From the NCBI GenBank assembly GCA_965267355.1, contig OZ253956.1:1054001-1118000 (forward strand): a stretch of DNA of 64,000 bases, in the 5' to 3' direction. The stretch comes from GCA-002793235 sp965267355. Its GTDB lineage: Bacteria; Bacteroidota; Bacteroidia; Flavobacteriales_E; Vicingaceae. Positions 52,155 through 60,946 of this stretch are shown one piece after another (positions within the stretch are counted from its first letter, which is position 1; each line of letters begins with the position of its first letter). Made by a program: the position numbers and the translations under genes. Below the pieces are notes generated by a model. The model saw nothing but the letters and a program-made list of their open reading frames with translations, was not told the DNA's origin and did not search any database.

Positions 52155-52643
52155 TTAAATTTCTTTTTGATACCAGGTAACATCTAAAGTCTTATTAAAC
52201 TTAATGCCAATATTTTTGAGGTGTGCAGCTTTATTATAACCACACTTTTCAAATAAAATAATGCTTGCTTTGTTTTCCTCCGTTATTACCCCTAAAAGAT
52301 TTTTTATGCCTCTTTCTTTTGCCTCTTTTTCTAAGAAGGCTAACACTTCTTTTCCAATTCCTTTTTTTAGATGACCAGGGTGCAAGTAAAGCGTAACTTC
52401 TGCTGTAATATCGTATGCTTGCTTCGGTCTAAATTTGCTTAAATAGCAAAAACCAACAATTTCTTTTTGAAAATGTATGGTGTAAGAAGGGTAGGTTTCA
52501 CTCCCAAGAGATAAACTTTTTGCTAACTCATTTTCAGTAACTTTTTCAGTATGGAAAGTGGCAGTAGAATTTTCTACATAATAGTTGTAAATTGATGTGG
52601 CATCAACAAGTGTTTTTTGATTGATGGGCTGAAAAGTTACCAT
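52155..52643 (-). CDS. GNAT-family N-acetyltransferase
   Basis: Acetyltransferase of 162 residues; the phosphinothricin acetyltransferase-like pattern is present: DATSIYNYYVENSTATFHTE at the N-terminus, acetyl-CoA binding LHPGHLKKGIGKEVLAFLEK (about 96-115), and IILFEKCGYNKAAHLKNIGIK near the end. The acceptor is unknown. A weak -7 (TACTTTTA) lies close to the ATG. Confidence 0.88.
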   Translation of the reverse strand: MVTFQPINQKTLVDATSIYNYYVENSTATFHTEKVTENELAKSLSLGSETYPSYTIHFQKEIVGFCYLSKFRPKQAYDITAEVTLYLHPGHLKKGIGKEVLAFLEKEAKERGIKNLLGVITEENKASIILFEKCGYNKAAHLKNIGIKFNKTLDVTWYQKEI

Positions 52644-52706
52644 TATCTAAAAGTAATATTTTGTATTTAATAATACATCTTATTTCTGCTAATCTTAATA
52701 TTTAGT

Positions 52707-52714
52707 TACCTTTG
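52707..52714 (+). promoter_or_regulatory. -7 box of the FG-GAP/UnbV lipoprotein gene
   Basis: TACCTTTG, 20 bases before the ATG at 52735. No TTG is seen at 17-23 bases upstream. Confidence 0.45.
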
Positions 52715-52734
52715 AAAGCATTAAAAACAGTACT

Positions 52735-55700
52735 ATGCGCTTTATTTTATTATTACCAGTTGTTGCTTTATTTTTTTCGTGTAACACGCCTACTAAAAAG
52801 CAAGAAGATAAAACCCACCTTTTTTATTCATTAGAGCCAAAATCTTCTAACATATCTTTTGCTAATAACATTACTGAAACGGATAATGAAAATTGGTTTA
52901 CTTACGAGTATTACTACAATGGAGGTGGAGTTGCCATTGGTGACATCAATAATGATGGTTTAGCAGATGTTTATTTTACAGGGAATATGGTTGAAGATAA
53001 ACTCTACCTTAACAAAGGAAATTTAGAGTTTGAAGATATTACGGAAAGAGCATTAAAACTTCCAAAAGCTGGTTGGAATACGGGCGTTACAATGGCAGAT
53101 GTTAACGCTGATGGGTTCATAGATATTTACGTAAGTAGAGCAGGACCAAATAAAACACCTGAGCAAAAAGCAAATTTATTATATATTAATAACGGAGATT
53201 TAACTTTTACCGAGCAAGCTACAACTTTTGGAATAGCTGATACTGGATTGACTACTCAAACTGCTTTTTTTGATTTTGATTTAGATGGAGATTTGGATGT
53301 TTATGTATTAAACTTTCCTGATGGGTTTTTTAGTATGAGTGGTGAAGAGTTAAAAAACTTTTATGCTCAAGGTAGAAACCAATCGGATAGGCTTTATAAA
53401 AATGAGGATGGCAAGTTTGTAGATGTGTCTAAAGAAGTAGGTATAAGCAATCACGCATTTGGTTTGGGGTTAAGTGTAGGAGATATTAATGATGATGGTT
53501 ATCCTGATCTTTATGTTGCTAATGATTATGAAGAGAGAGATTATATGTTTATTAATCATCAAGGCAAATTTATGGAAGCGGCAATGCAGCGAACCAAGCA
53601 TATCTCCAATTTTGGAATGGGTACTGATATTGCTGATTTTAACAATGATGGATTTTTAGATATTATTGAGATGGATATGGCATACTCTAGTCATGTTAGG
53701 TCTAAAAGAAATATGGAAAGTATGTCATCTGAAAAATTTTGGACGATGGTTACTTCAGGTAAGCATTTTCAGTATATGGTAAATACTTTACAACTTAATA
53801 ACGGAAATGGAACATTTAGTGAAATTGGTCAGTTGGCAGGAGTTGCTAAAACTGATTGGAGTTGGGGAGCTTTATTTGCTGATTTAGATTTAGATGGATA
53901 TAAAGATATTGCAATTACCAACGGCTATAGAAAGGACATGAAGGATAGAGATTTATCTCAAAACTTAAGCGATATTTCTAAAGAAAAGGGCAAGAAACTA
54001 ACTTTTACTGAAGCCTATCAATTTATGCCCGAAACTAGAGTAAGAAACTACTTTTTTCAAAACAATAAAGATTTAACCTTTAAAGATGTTTCTGAGAGTT
54101 GGGGGATAAAAGAAAAACTGAACTCCAATGGAATTGCTTATGGCGATTTAGATAATGACGGTGATTTGGACATGGTGATTAACAATATTGATGAGGTAGC
54201 ATCTGTTTACATTAATACCAATAACACTGAAAATAATTTTATTGCATTACAGTTAAAAGGAGATAAAAACAACCCTTTTGCTGTTGGAGCTAAAGTTAAA
54301 GTAACTACCGGTAAAGGCATCCAAGTACAAGAATTGTTCCCAACCAGAGGGTATCAATCTTCGGTAGATTATAAGCTGGTTTTTGGTGTAGGTGATGCTC
54401 AAAAAATTTCAAAAATAGAAGTAAGATGGCCAAATCAACAGATAAGTATTGTTGAGAATGTAGAGCCTAATCAAACATTACAATTATCTGTTAACGATGC
54501 TAAATCAGGTAGTTTATCCAAAGAAACGTATCAACCTCTATTTGCATTTGCTTCAAGCAATATTCAGCTACCATATAAACATCAAGAGAACGAATTTGAT
54601 GATTTTAAAAGGGAAATACTTTTACCACATAAACTGTCTAATTTAGGGCCTTGCATGGATGTTGCAGATGTTAATGGAGATGGACTAGAAGATATTTTTA
54701 TTGGTGGCGCAAAAAATCAAGCAGGGCAAATTTTACAACAAAACCCAGACCATACATTTAGTGTTTTAGCTAACAAAATATTTGAACAACATAAAATAAG
54801 TGAAGATGTTGGAGCTCAATTTTTTGATTGTGATAATGATGGTGATATGGATTTATATGTTGCTAGCGGAGGCAATGATTTTGATGCAAAAGATAATGCT
54901 TTTCAAGATAGGCTTTACCTTAATGATGGTTCAGGTAATTTTTCTAAAATGGCCAATCTACCTAAAATGACAAGTAGTACTCAGGTTGTTAAGCCATTCG
55001 ATATTGATGGTGATGATGATTTAGATTTATTTGTTGGAGGTAGATTGGTGGCTGGTAAATACCCTTTTCCTGCTCAAAGTTATATACTAGAGAACAAAGG
55101 TGGCAACTTTACAGATGCCACTGCTAAATATGCAGAGGAAATTACTGAAATTGGAATGGTAACAGGTGCAGAGTTTGTGGACGTGGATAATGATAAAGAT
55201 TATGATTTGGTTTTAGTAGGAGAGTGGATGCCTTTAACCATATTTAAAAATGAAAACGGAAAATTTAAAAAAGAGACAAAAGCAGATACCGAAGGTTTAT
55301 GGTATAGCTTAACGAAAGCAGATATTGATAATGATGGTGATATGGATTTGATTGCAGGGAACATGGGTAAAAATGCTAAATTCAAAGCTAGTATTGAAAA
55401 GCCATTTAATGTTTACTGTAATGATTTTGATGAAAATGGAACTTATGATATTGTCTTAAGTTCTTTCGAAGGGGAAAATCATTACCCAGTTAGAGGGAAA
55501 GAATGTTCAAGCCAACAGATGCCATTTATCAGTGAAAAATTCCCTACTTACAAACAATTTGCAGAAGCTAAAATGACAGATATTTATGGAGAGAAATTAG
55601 ATGAGGCTTTACACTTGCAGGTTAAAGATTTATATTCCTCTATATTTATTAATGATGGCAAAGGCAAATTCACACAGCAGCATTTACCTATTCAGGCACA

Positions 55701-55998
55701 GGTTTCCCCAATTAATGCCATAATTGTTGAGGATGTAAATAAGGATAACATTTTAGATATTGTTATGAGTGGTAACATGTATGGTGCTGAAGTAGAAACC
55801 GTACGATATGATGCAGGTAGAGGAGTTGTATTGTTAGGAAAAGGTAATAATGAGTTTAGGATATTACAGCCTTATGAATCTGGATTTTTTGCGTGGGCAA
55901 ACACCAAAGCGATGGAAAAAATGAAAATAGGGGACAATGACTGTTATGTGCTAACGGTAAACAATTCTTACCCGATAGTTTTTCAGAAGCTGAAGTAG
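52735..55998 (+). CDS. Large FG-GAP/VCBS-repeat lipoprotein with ASPIC/UnbV domain
   Basis: Lipoprotein of 1087 residues (lipobox ALFFSCNTP, Cys 16). About ten FG-GAP repeats are marked by Asp-rich calcium loops (IGDINNDGLADVYF, DFDLDGDLDVYVL, DLDNDGDLDMVI, DIDGDDDLDLFVG, DIDNDGDMDLIAG), giving two propellers, with an ASPIC/UnbV domain between them (about 505-590, GAKVKVTTGKGIQVQ start, LVFGVGDAQ). Such proteins are surface-exposed and often linked to glycan uptake, but no SusC/D pair is here. One base separates it from the methyltransferase gene. Confidence 0.9.
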   Translation: MRFILLLPVVALFFSCNTPTKKQEDKTHLFYSLEPKSSNISFANNITETDNENWFTYEYYYNGGGVAIGDINNDGLADVYFTGNMVEDKLYLNKGNLEFEDITERALKLPKAGWNTGVTMADVNADGFIDIYVSRAGPNKTPEQKANLLYINNGDLTFTEQATTFGIADTGLTTQTAFFDFDLDGDLDVYVLNFPDGFFSMSGEELKNFYAQGRNQSDRLYKNEDGKFVDVSKEVGISNHAFGLGLSVGDINDDGYPDLYVANDYEERDYMFINHQGKFMEAAMQRTKHISNFGMGTDIADFNNDGFLDIIEMDMAYSSHVRSKRNMESMSSEKFWTMVTSGKHFQYMVNTLQLNNGNGTFSEIGQLAGVAKTDWSWGALFADLDLDGYKDIAITNGYRKDMKDRDLSQNLSDISKEKGKKLTFTEAYQFMPETRVRNYFFQNNKDLTFKDVSESWGIKEKLNSNGIAYGDLDNDGDLDMVINNIDEVASVYINTNNTENNFIALQLKGDKNNPFAVGAKVKVTTGKGIQVQELFPTRGYQSSVDYKLVFGVGDAQKISKIEVRWPNQQISIVENVEPNQTLQLSVNDAKSGSLSKETYQPLFAFASSNIQLPYKHQENEFDDFKREILLPHKLSNLGPCMDVADVNGDGLEDIFIGGAKNQAGQILQQNPDHTFSVLANKIFEQHKISEDVGAQFFDCDNDGDMDLYVASGGNDFDAKDNAFQDRLYLNDGSGNFSKMANLPKMTSSTQVVKPFDIDGDDDLDLFVGGRLVAGKYPFPAQSYILENKGGNFTDATAKYAEEITEIGMVTGAEFVDVDNDKDYDLVLVGEWMPLTIFKNENGKFKKETKADTEGLWYSLTKADIDNDGDMDLIAGNMGKNAKFKASIEKPFNVYCNDFDENGTYDIVLSSFEGENHYPVRGKECSSQQMPFISEKFPTYKQFAEAKMTDIYGEKLDEALHLQVKDLYSSIFINDGKGKFTQQHLPIQAQVSPINAIIVEDVNKDNILDIVMSGNMYGAEVETVRYDAGRGVVLLGKGNNEFRILQPYESGFFAWANTKAMEKMKIGDNDCYVLTVNNSYPIVFQKLK

Positions 55999-55999
55999 T

Positions 56000-57148
56000 A
56001 TGGATAATCTCAACCTGTTTTTTAGCAAAGTCACACAGAGTTTTAAAGAGGACAATTTTGTGAAAATTACCCTTAGTAAACCTGCTTATAAAAGCGATGG
56101 GTTATTGAATGTATATGTTAGAGAGGTTGAAATAAAAGGAGAACAACAGCTTTCGTTTACCTATCATTATCAAACTAACGATCAGGTTAAAAACTACTCT
56201 TTAAAATCGGCTCAAGCTGAAATTAATAAGTTGTTAGATGGAAAATTTAGAATCGCTACGTTGTTTACTTTAAAGGAAGATTTTACGGTACAGCTTTCAA
56301 AAAAGGGAAAAGTAAGCACACGAACTACTTCACCAAGTTTTAAGAATAAACCACCCAAGCAACACGACCAACCAAAAACTAAAAGAGCTAAGTTGGGTAA
56401 ATATTTAACCTTGCTAGGGGTTTCTGATGAGCAGGGGAAAGTTATCCCTAAAATGGCAGATAAGTTTAGGCAGATAAACAAGTACTTAGAAGTATTTGAG
56501 ATACAATTAAAACACATTGATACGAGTAAGAGGTTAACTATAGTTGACATGGGTTCGGGTAAAGGCTATTTAACTTTTGCTCTGTACGATTACTTGGTGA
56601 ATCAAAGAAAAATTGATGCTAGTATTATTGGGATTGAACAACGAAAAGAATTAGTAGAATTTTGCAATACAATGGCAAAGGAATGTGGTTTTGAAAACCT
56701 TCAATTTCAACAACAAAGCATACAAGAGTTTGATGCAAAAAACATTGATATACTAATTGCTTTACATGCTTGCGATACTGCAACTGACGATGCCATTAGT
56801 AAAGGTATGCTAGCTAATGCCCAGTTGATAATTACCGCACCTTGTTGCCATAAACAAATTAGGCAACAAGTAAAAGGTAAGGAACAAGAAAGTCCATTGT
56901 TGAAATATGGTATTTTTAAAGAGCGTCAGTTTGAAATGGTTACAGATACAATGCGCGCTTTGCTAATGGAAAAGCAGCAATACAACACCAATATTTTTGA
57001 GTTTATATCTAACGAGCATACGCGTAAAAATGTAATGTTGGTGGGTGTTAAATCCAATAAAAAACCTAATCAAGAAAATATTGATTCAAAAATTGATGCA
57101 ATAAAAAAAGAGTTTGGAATAGAACAGCATTATTTGGAAACGCTTTAA
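56000..57148 (+). CDS. Class I SAM-dependent methyltransferase (Methyltransf_32 type)
   Basis: Methyltransferase of 382 residues. The N-terminal region (1-150) is basic. The Rossmann domain begins with motif I VDMGSGKGYLTFALYDYL (about 189-206), then IGIEQRKELVEF and the family's IALHACDTATDDAI and APCCHKQIRQ (about 290). The CCH motif is shared with METTL25/RRNAD1-like proteins. Substrate unknown. Follows the FG-GAP gene by one base and should be co-transcribed. Confidence 0.85.
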   Translation: MDNLNLFFSKVTQSFKEDNFVKITLSKPAYKSDGLLNVYVREVEIKGEQQLSFTYHYQTNDQVKNYSLKSAQAEINKLLDGKFRIATLFTLKEDFTVQLSKKGKVSTRTTSPSFKNKPPKQHDQPKTKRAKLGKYLTLLGVSDEQGKVIPKMADKFRQINKYLEVFEIQLKHIDTSKRLTIVDMGSGKGYLTFALYDYLVNQRKIDASIIGIEQRKELVEFCNTMAKECGFENLQFQQQSIQEFDAKNIDILIALHACDTATDDAISKGMLANAQLIITAPCCHKQIRQQVKGKEQESPLLKYGIFKERQFEMVTDTMRALLMEKQQYNTNIFEFISNEHTRKNVMLVGVKSNKKPNQENIDSKIDAIKKEFGIEQHYLETL

Positions 57149-57149
57149 G

Positions 57150-57539
57150 CTATTTCCAATCTTTTAAAATTTCTTCTTTTCTGTACTTTACCATTTTAAT
57201 GATTAAATCTTTTGGTAAAGGTTTATTTAATGGAAATTGAACAGATCCTTTGCCTTGTTTGTAATCTTTTAGTTCTTCTGAAAATTTTTCCATAGTGCTT
57301 GGGAAAGGATAAAAACCAATAAATTTTGCATAGGCAGCCATCATAATTTGCTGATCTCTTTTACCATTTGGAACCAATGTAAAAGTTGGCACTTTATAAT
57401 TTAATACCTCAACAGCATCTGGTGCAGCCTCTTTAATAATGTTTCTTAATTCTTGTAATACTTTTTGTGCTTCTATTGACTGATTAGCGATGTAATCATC
57501 AATAGTTGCAAAGCTGGGCATGGGTCCTTTTTTAGCCAT
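57150..57539 (-). CDS. DUF1801/YdhG-like protein
   Basis: Small cytoplasmic protein of 129 residues: FATIDDYIANQSIEAQKVLQ near 11-30, LNYKVPTFTL, AYAKFIGFYPFPSTMEKF and QFPLNKPLPKDLIIKMVKYR at the end. DUF1801 proteins have a frataxin-like/YdhG fold, with a proposed iron-chaperone role in some. It converges on the methyltransferase gene with one base between. Confidence 0.85.
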   Translation of the reverse strand: MAKKGPMPSFATIDDYIANQSIEAQKVLQELRNIIKEAAPDAVEVLNYKVPTFTLVPNGKRDQQIMMAAYAKFIGFYPFPSTMEKFSEELKDYKQGKGSVQFPLNKPLPKDLIIKMVKYRKEEILKDWK

Positions 57540-57550
57540 TTGTTTTTAGA

Positions 57551-57955
57551 TTAGTTATGATAAGTTTGAAAAATTTCAATAATTTCATTTGGAGGTAGCA
57601 TCCCTTTTTCTGAAGCTAATATTTTTTTTATTACTTCATTAATAGCTATTGGGTTTAAACCCATTTTTAAGCCTAAGTTTTTACAAAAATCTACTTCTTT
57701 TTCATGATGATTGCTATCAACTCCCATTAATAGTAACAAGCGGTAAAACTGTGTAATTCGGTCAATCTCTTTGTTTTGTGGGTTAAAGGGTATAGGGTTA
57801 TCTTTAATGTGTTGTAATTCCTGAGGTGAAATACCCATAGTCATAGCTACAGAGTTAATAAACTGTTCTTCCATAAAAGAAACATTATTATCAGCCTTGC
57901 TCAGGGCAATTAAATCTTGTAATAAACTTAGCTTTTCTTGGTGCTTATTGTCCAT
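57551..57955 (-). CDS. TerB-like protein
   Basis: Helical protein of 134 residues with the TerB/DUF533 pattern: KLSLLQDLIALSKADNNVS and EEQFINSVAMTMGISPQEL with acidic metal-site residues, then CKNLGLKMGLNPIAINEVI. TerB domains occur in tellurite resistance and in many general proteins. Its ATG shares one base with the stop of the purine nucleoside phosphorylase gene (TAATG). Confidence 0.78.
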   Translation of the reverse strand: MDNKHQEKLSLLQDLIALSKADNNVSFMEEQFINSVAMTMGISPQELQHIKDNPIPFNPQNKEIDRITQFYRLLLLMGVDSNHHEKEVDFCKNLGLKMGLNPIAINEVIKKILASEKGMLPPNEIIEIFQTYHN

Positions 57956-58767
57956 TAAATTCTATTAATTAATTCAGTATAAAGTTTGGTTAGTTGAGGT
58001 TCAGCAATGGCAGCGGCTTCTAATATTTCAGCTAATTCTACTGGAGCTAAATTGTCAGGATCACACTCATCTGTTAAAACAGAAATGGCGCAACATGGTA
58101 AATTCATGTGGTTGGCAACAATAACCTCTGGTACGGTGCTCATTCCAACAGCATCAGCACCAAATTTTCTTATCATTCGGTATTCTGCTCTGGTTTCTAA
58201 GTTTGGTCCTGGTACAGGAGCATAAACTCCTTCTTGCAGTAAGATATTATGTTCTTGGGCAATAGTTCTTAATTTATTATTCAAAGCTTTATTATAAGCC
58301 TCACTCATATCAGGAAAGCGAGGTCCAAAATCGTTTAAGTTTTTACCAATTAATGGATTGTCAGGATATAAGTTAATATGGTCGGTAATTAACATTAGCG
58401 TACTTTTTTTATAAGCTGTATTTACAGCCCCAGCAGCATTAGAGATTAGTAAGTTTTTTACCCCTAATAATTTCATCACTCTAATTGGGTAAGTGATTTG
58501 TTTCATATCGTATCCTTCATAGTAATGAAACCTACCCTGCATTACTAACACTTTTTTATCAGCAATAGTTCCATAAATCAATTTACCATGGTGCGATTCT
58601 ACTGTAGAAACAGGAAAGTGAGGAATTTTATCATAATCAACTTCTAATTCAATGTTAATTTCAGCAACTAACCCACCTAAGCCTGTTCCTAATACTATTC
58701 CTATTTCAGGAGAAGTAATACCTTTACTTTTAAGAAATTTGATTGTTTCGTTGAGTTGTTTAATCAT
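57955..58767 (-). CDS. punA: Purine-nucleoside phosphorylase (type I, trimeric)
   Basis: Phosphorylase of 270 residues cleaving inosine and guanosine to base and ribose-1-phosphate. Motifs: IVLGTGLGGL (about 24-33), phosphate-site STVESHHGKLIYG (about 57) and GRFHYYEGY (about 82), NAAGAVN (about 116) and the base-site EYRMIRKFGADAVGMSTVPE (about 192-211) with final VLTDECDPDNL. The ATG sits 5 bases after the hairpin at 58773-58791, leaving no room for a separate leader below it. Confidence 0.94.
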   Translation of the reverse strand: MIKQLNETIKFLKSKGITSPEIGIVLGTGLGGLVAEINIELEVDYDKIPHFPVSTVESHHGKLIYGTIADKKVLVMQGRFHYYEGYDMKQITYPIRVMKLLGVKNLLISNAAGAVNTAYKKSTLMLITDHINLYPDNPLIGKNLNDFGPRFPDMSEAYNKALNNKLRTIAQEHNILLQEGVYAPVPGPNLETRAEYRMIRKFGADAVGMSTVPEVIVANHMNLPCCAISVLTDECDPDNLAPVELAEILEAAAIAEPQLTKLYTELINRI

Positions 58768-58772
58768 AAAAA

Positions 58773-58791
58773 ATCCCGCAGTTAGCGGGAT
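58773..58791 (-). terminator. Terminator hairpin abutting the PNP start codon
   Basis: ATCCCGC (58773-58779), 5-base loop, GCGGGAT (58785-58791). On the minus strand the stem is followed by TTTTTTATG, the last ATG being the PNP start. It ends the lipoprotein gene but any PNP transcript from further upstream must cross it. Confidence 0.8.
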
Positions 58792-58824
58792 AAATTTAAA
58801 AATATATTTTAATACTAAATCAAA

Positions 58825-59379
58825 TTAGTTGACTGTTCTACCTTTTGCTTTTGTAGACGATTTCTTATAGTCTTTTATTTTTTTCATTTCAAATTTTAAG
58901 TAAGCACTTGCTCCACCAGGCATGATATAATAAACTTTACCTCCAAAGTTAATTTTGCCTTTCCCATTTTTCCATTCGGCACCCATTAAGTAATATCTTC
59001 CTCTGTTGTTTGGATCACCAAATACTAAATACTGGTTATCAGACTCAAAAAAACTAATGGCTAGCTTGCTGTCATCAATTACTTTTACGCAAACTCCAGG
59101 AGTATTAGCATCTACAACAATATTATCTAAACTAGCTGATTGAGAAACAATTAATTTTCCATCTTCGTCTAATTCTTGAGCTTCCTGACTTCTTTCTCCT
59201 CTTTGCAGTTGAATTTCATCCGAAATATAAAATTGCATTTTTTTCAACTTGGCTTCATCCAAGGTGTATTTTGTTCTAACTGAGTTTGAAAAAGGAGTTA
59301 AAGATTGACATGAACTAAAAGCCATTATTACTCCTACAGCTAAAATTAATAAAGTACTATTTATCCTTTTTGATTTCAT
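58825..59379 (-). CDS. Lipoprotein, unknown function
   Basis: Lipoprotein of 184 residues (lipobox MAFSSCQSL, Cys 24). The mature part is one beta-rich domain (YTLDEAKLKKMQFYISDEIQ near 38-57, a YLVFGDPNNRGRYYLMGAEW stretch near 121-140) with a basic tail (KKSSTKAKGR). No family recognised with confidence; such proteins recur in Bacteroidota genomes. Ends in the hairpin in front of PNP. Confidence 0.72.
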   Translation of the reverse strand: MKSKRINSTLLILAVGVIMAFSSCQSLTPFSNSVRTKYTLDEAKLKKMQFYISDEIQLQRGERSQEAQELDEDGKLIVSQSASLDNIVVDANTPGVCVKVIDDSKLAISFFESDNQYLVFGDPNNRGRYYLMGAEWKNGKGKINFGGKVYYIMPGGASAYLKFEMKKIKDYKKSSTKAKGRTVN

Positions 59380-59441
59380 GTTATATGATTTAAAACCGTT
59401 TTCTTATCAAATATTGTTCCAAACAAAGGTATTTATTTTTC

Positions 59442-60422
59442 TTAATTAATTAGTAGGTTGCAACCACGTATATCGCTGTTGTCAAATCTTCCTAATACCT
59501 CAAATAAACTTTCTGAATTTTTCTTTCCCAAATCTTGAGTAGCGATAAAACTACACGAATGAATATTTGCTAAATCAATTACGTTAATACCTCCAGTTTT
59601 ATTATTGGGTAATAGATTAAAAGGGTCGTTTGCATCTCTAACTAACACTTTCATCCAAGGTGGTGATTTAAATAACCCATTTCCTTTAGAATAAGCTTGA
59701 GATAACAGCTCAGTCATTCCATATTCAGAATGAATAGTATCAACATTAAAACTTTGTTTATAAATGTTATGGAGTTCTTCTCGGGTAATTTCTTCTCGCC
59801 TTCCTTTCATGCCTCCAGTTTCCATAATGATGATGTTAGAAAGGTCTATTTGGTGTTTTTCAGCTAAATCTAATAAAGCAAAAGAAACACCAAAAAGTAT
59901 CGTTTTTTGCTTGTTTTTGTTCATATTTTGCAAAATATCAATCAATTCTTGTTCATTTTTGAGAAAAAAACCACTTTTTTGATTTTTACTTTTCTTGATA
60001 AAATCATCAATCATGTAAATTAATGATGACCCCTCTCTTTCTAAATAGGAAGGTAATAAAGCTAAAATACAATACGCTGTTATCTCTCCATAAAAGCGCT
60101 CAAACCCTTTAGTAAAACTATTTTTATAAATAGAAATGTCTTTTACATGATGTTTGCTTTGATTTGGCCCAGTTGTACCACTACTCAAAAAAATTTCTTC
60201 AGCTTTAAAATCACCTGTTTTAATGGTTTGAGATTTAAAAAATTCGATGGGCAAGAATGGAATTTGTTCAATTTTAGTTACTTGATTTGGATGTTTATTT
60301 AAGAGCTTACAAAATTGATGGTAAGTAGAATTATGGGTGTATTGATAATTAAATATTTCAAGAGCAATTTCGTTAAACTCTTTATCAGTACTAACGTTGA
60401 ATATGCGATTTATATCAATCAA
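59442..60422 (-). CDS. LuxE/PaaK-like acyl-activating protein
   Basis: Protein of 326 residues similar to LuxE acyl-protein synthetase and other AMP-forming enzymes. The phosphate-loop FLSSGTTGPNQS (about 79-90) and the SEYGMTELLSQAY motif (about 237-249) are clear, as is GRFDNSDIRGCN at the end. No luxCDAB genes are nearby, so bioluminescence is not implied; the acid substrate and acceptor are unknown. The start is TTG at 60422: no in-frame ATG lies between it and an upstream stop. Confidence 0.8.
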   Translation of the reverse strand: MIDINRIFNVSTDKEFNEIALEIFNYQYTHNSTYHQFCKLLNKHPNQVTKIEQIPFLPIEFFKSQTIKTGDFKAEEIFLSSGTTGPNQSKHHVKDISIYKNSFTKGFERFYGEITAYCILALLPSYLEREGSSLIYMIDDFIKKSKNQKSGFFLKNEQELIDILQNMNKNKQKTILFGVSFALLDLAEKHQIDLSNIIIMETGGMKGRREEITREELHNIYKQSFNVDTIHSEYGMTELLSQAYSKGNGLFKSPPWMKVLVRDANDPFNLLPNNKTGGINVIDLANIHSCSFIATQDLGKKNSESLFEVLGRFDNSDIRGCNLLIN

Positions 60423-60447
60423 GTGAATTAATTCGTAACTTTATACG

Positions 60448-60942
60448 GTGCAACAAGTTGTAAAAATAGCCATATTATCTGCTCTAATTGTTTTTTCTTT
60501 TGCTTGTAAAAAAGAAGATCCAACACCAGTTCCTCCACAAATTAAATTTATGGATGCTAGGTTTTCAGATGATCAAACTTATACAATAGTCCGCTTTGAA
60601 TTCTATGATGAAGATGGAGATTTAGGCTTAAAACAAGAAGAAAATACAGGCGAACAAGAGTTTAATCTTTTCATTGATTACTATGAAAAACAAAATGGCA
60701 ATTGGAAATTAATTACTCCTCTTATTATATATAATAATACTACAAGTAATTTTGATACTACTGAGTTACATCTTCGTGTTCCATTTATTAAAAATGAATC
60801 ACAGGTTGCATTAGAAGGAGAAACAGAAGTGAAATTGTTGTACGATTTTAATGCTGATACATTTAGGTATGAGATGTACCTAAAAGATAGAGCGTTGCAA
60901 TCCAGTAATATTATTACAACATCCGAATTGATTGTGAATTAA
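60448..60942 (+). CDS. Lipoprotein, unknown function
   Basis: Lipoprotein of 164 residues with lipobox FSFACKKED (Cys 20) and one beta-sandwich-like domain (QTYTIVRFEFYDEDGDLGLK near 45-64). The start is GTG at 60448, 25 bases from the divergent TTG start of the LuxE-like gene. TAACTTTA (60436-60443) is a weak -7 candidate. No named family. Confidence 0.72.
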   Translation: MQQVVKIAILSALIVFSFACKKEDPTPVPPQIKFMDARFSDDQTYTIVRFEFYDEDGDLGLKQEENTGEQEFNLFIDYYEKQNGNWKLITPLIIYNNTTSNFDTTELHLRVPFIKNESQVALEGETEVKLLYDFNADTFRYEMYLKDRALQSSNIITTSELIVN

Positions 60943-60946
60943 TCAC

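Noticed and set aside
59442..60422. Bioluminescence operon
   Set aside because: Only a LuxE-like gene; no luciferase or reductase genes nearby.
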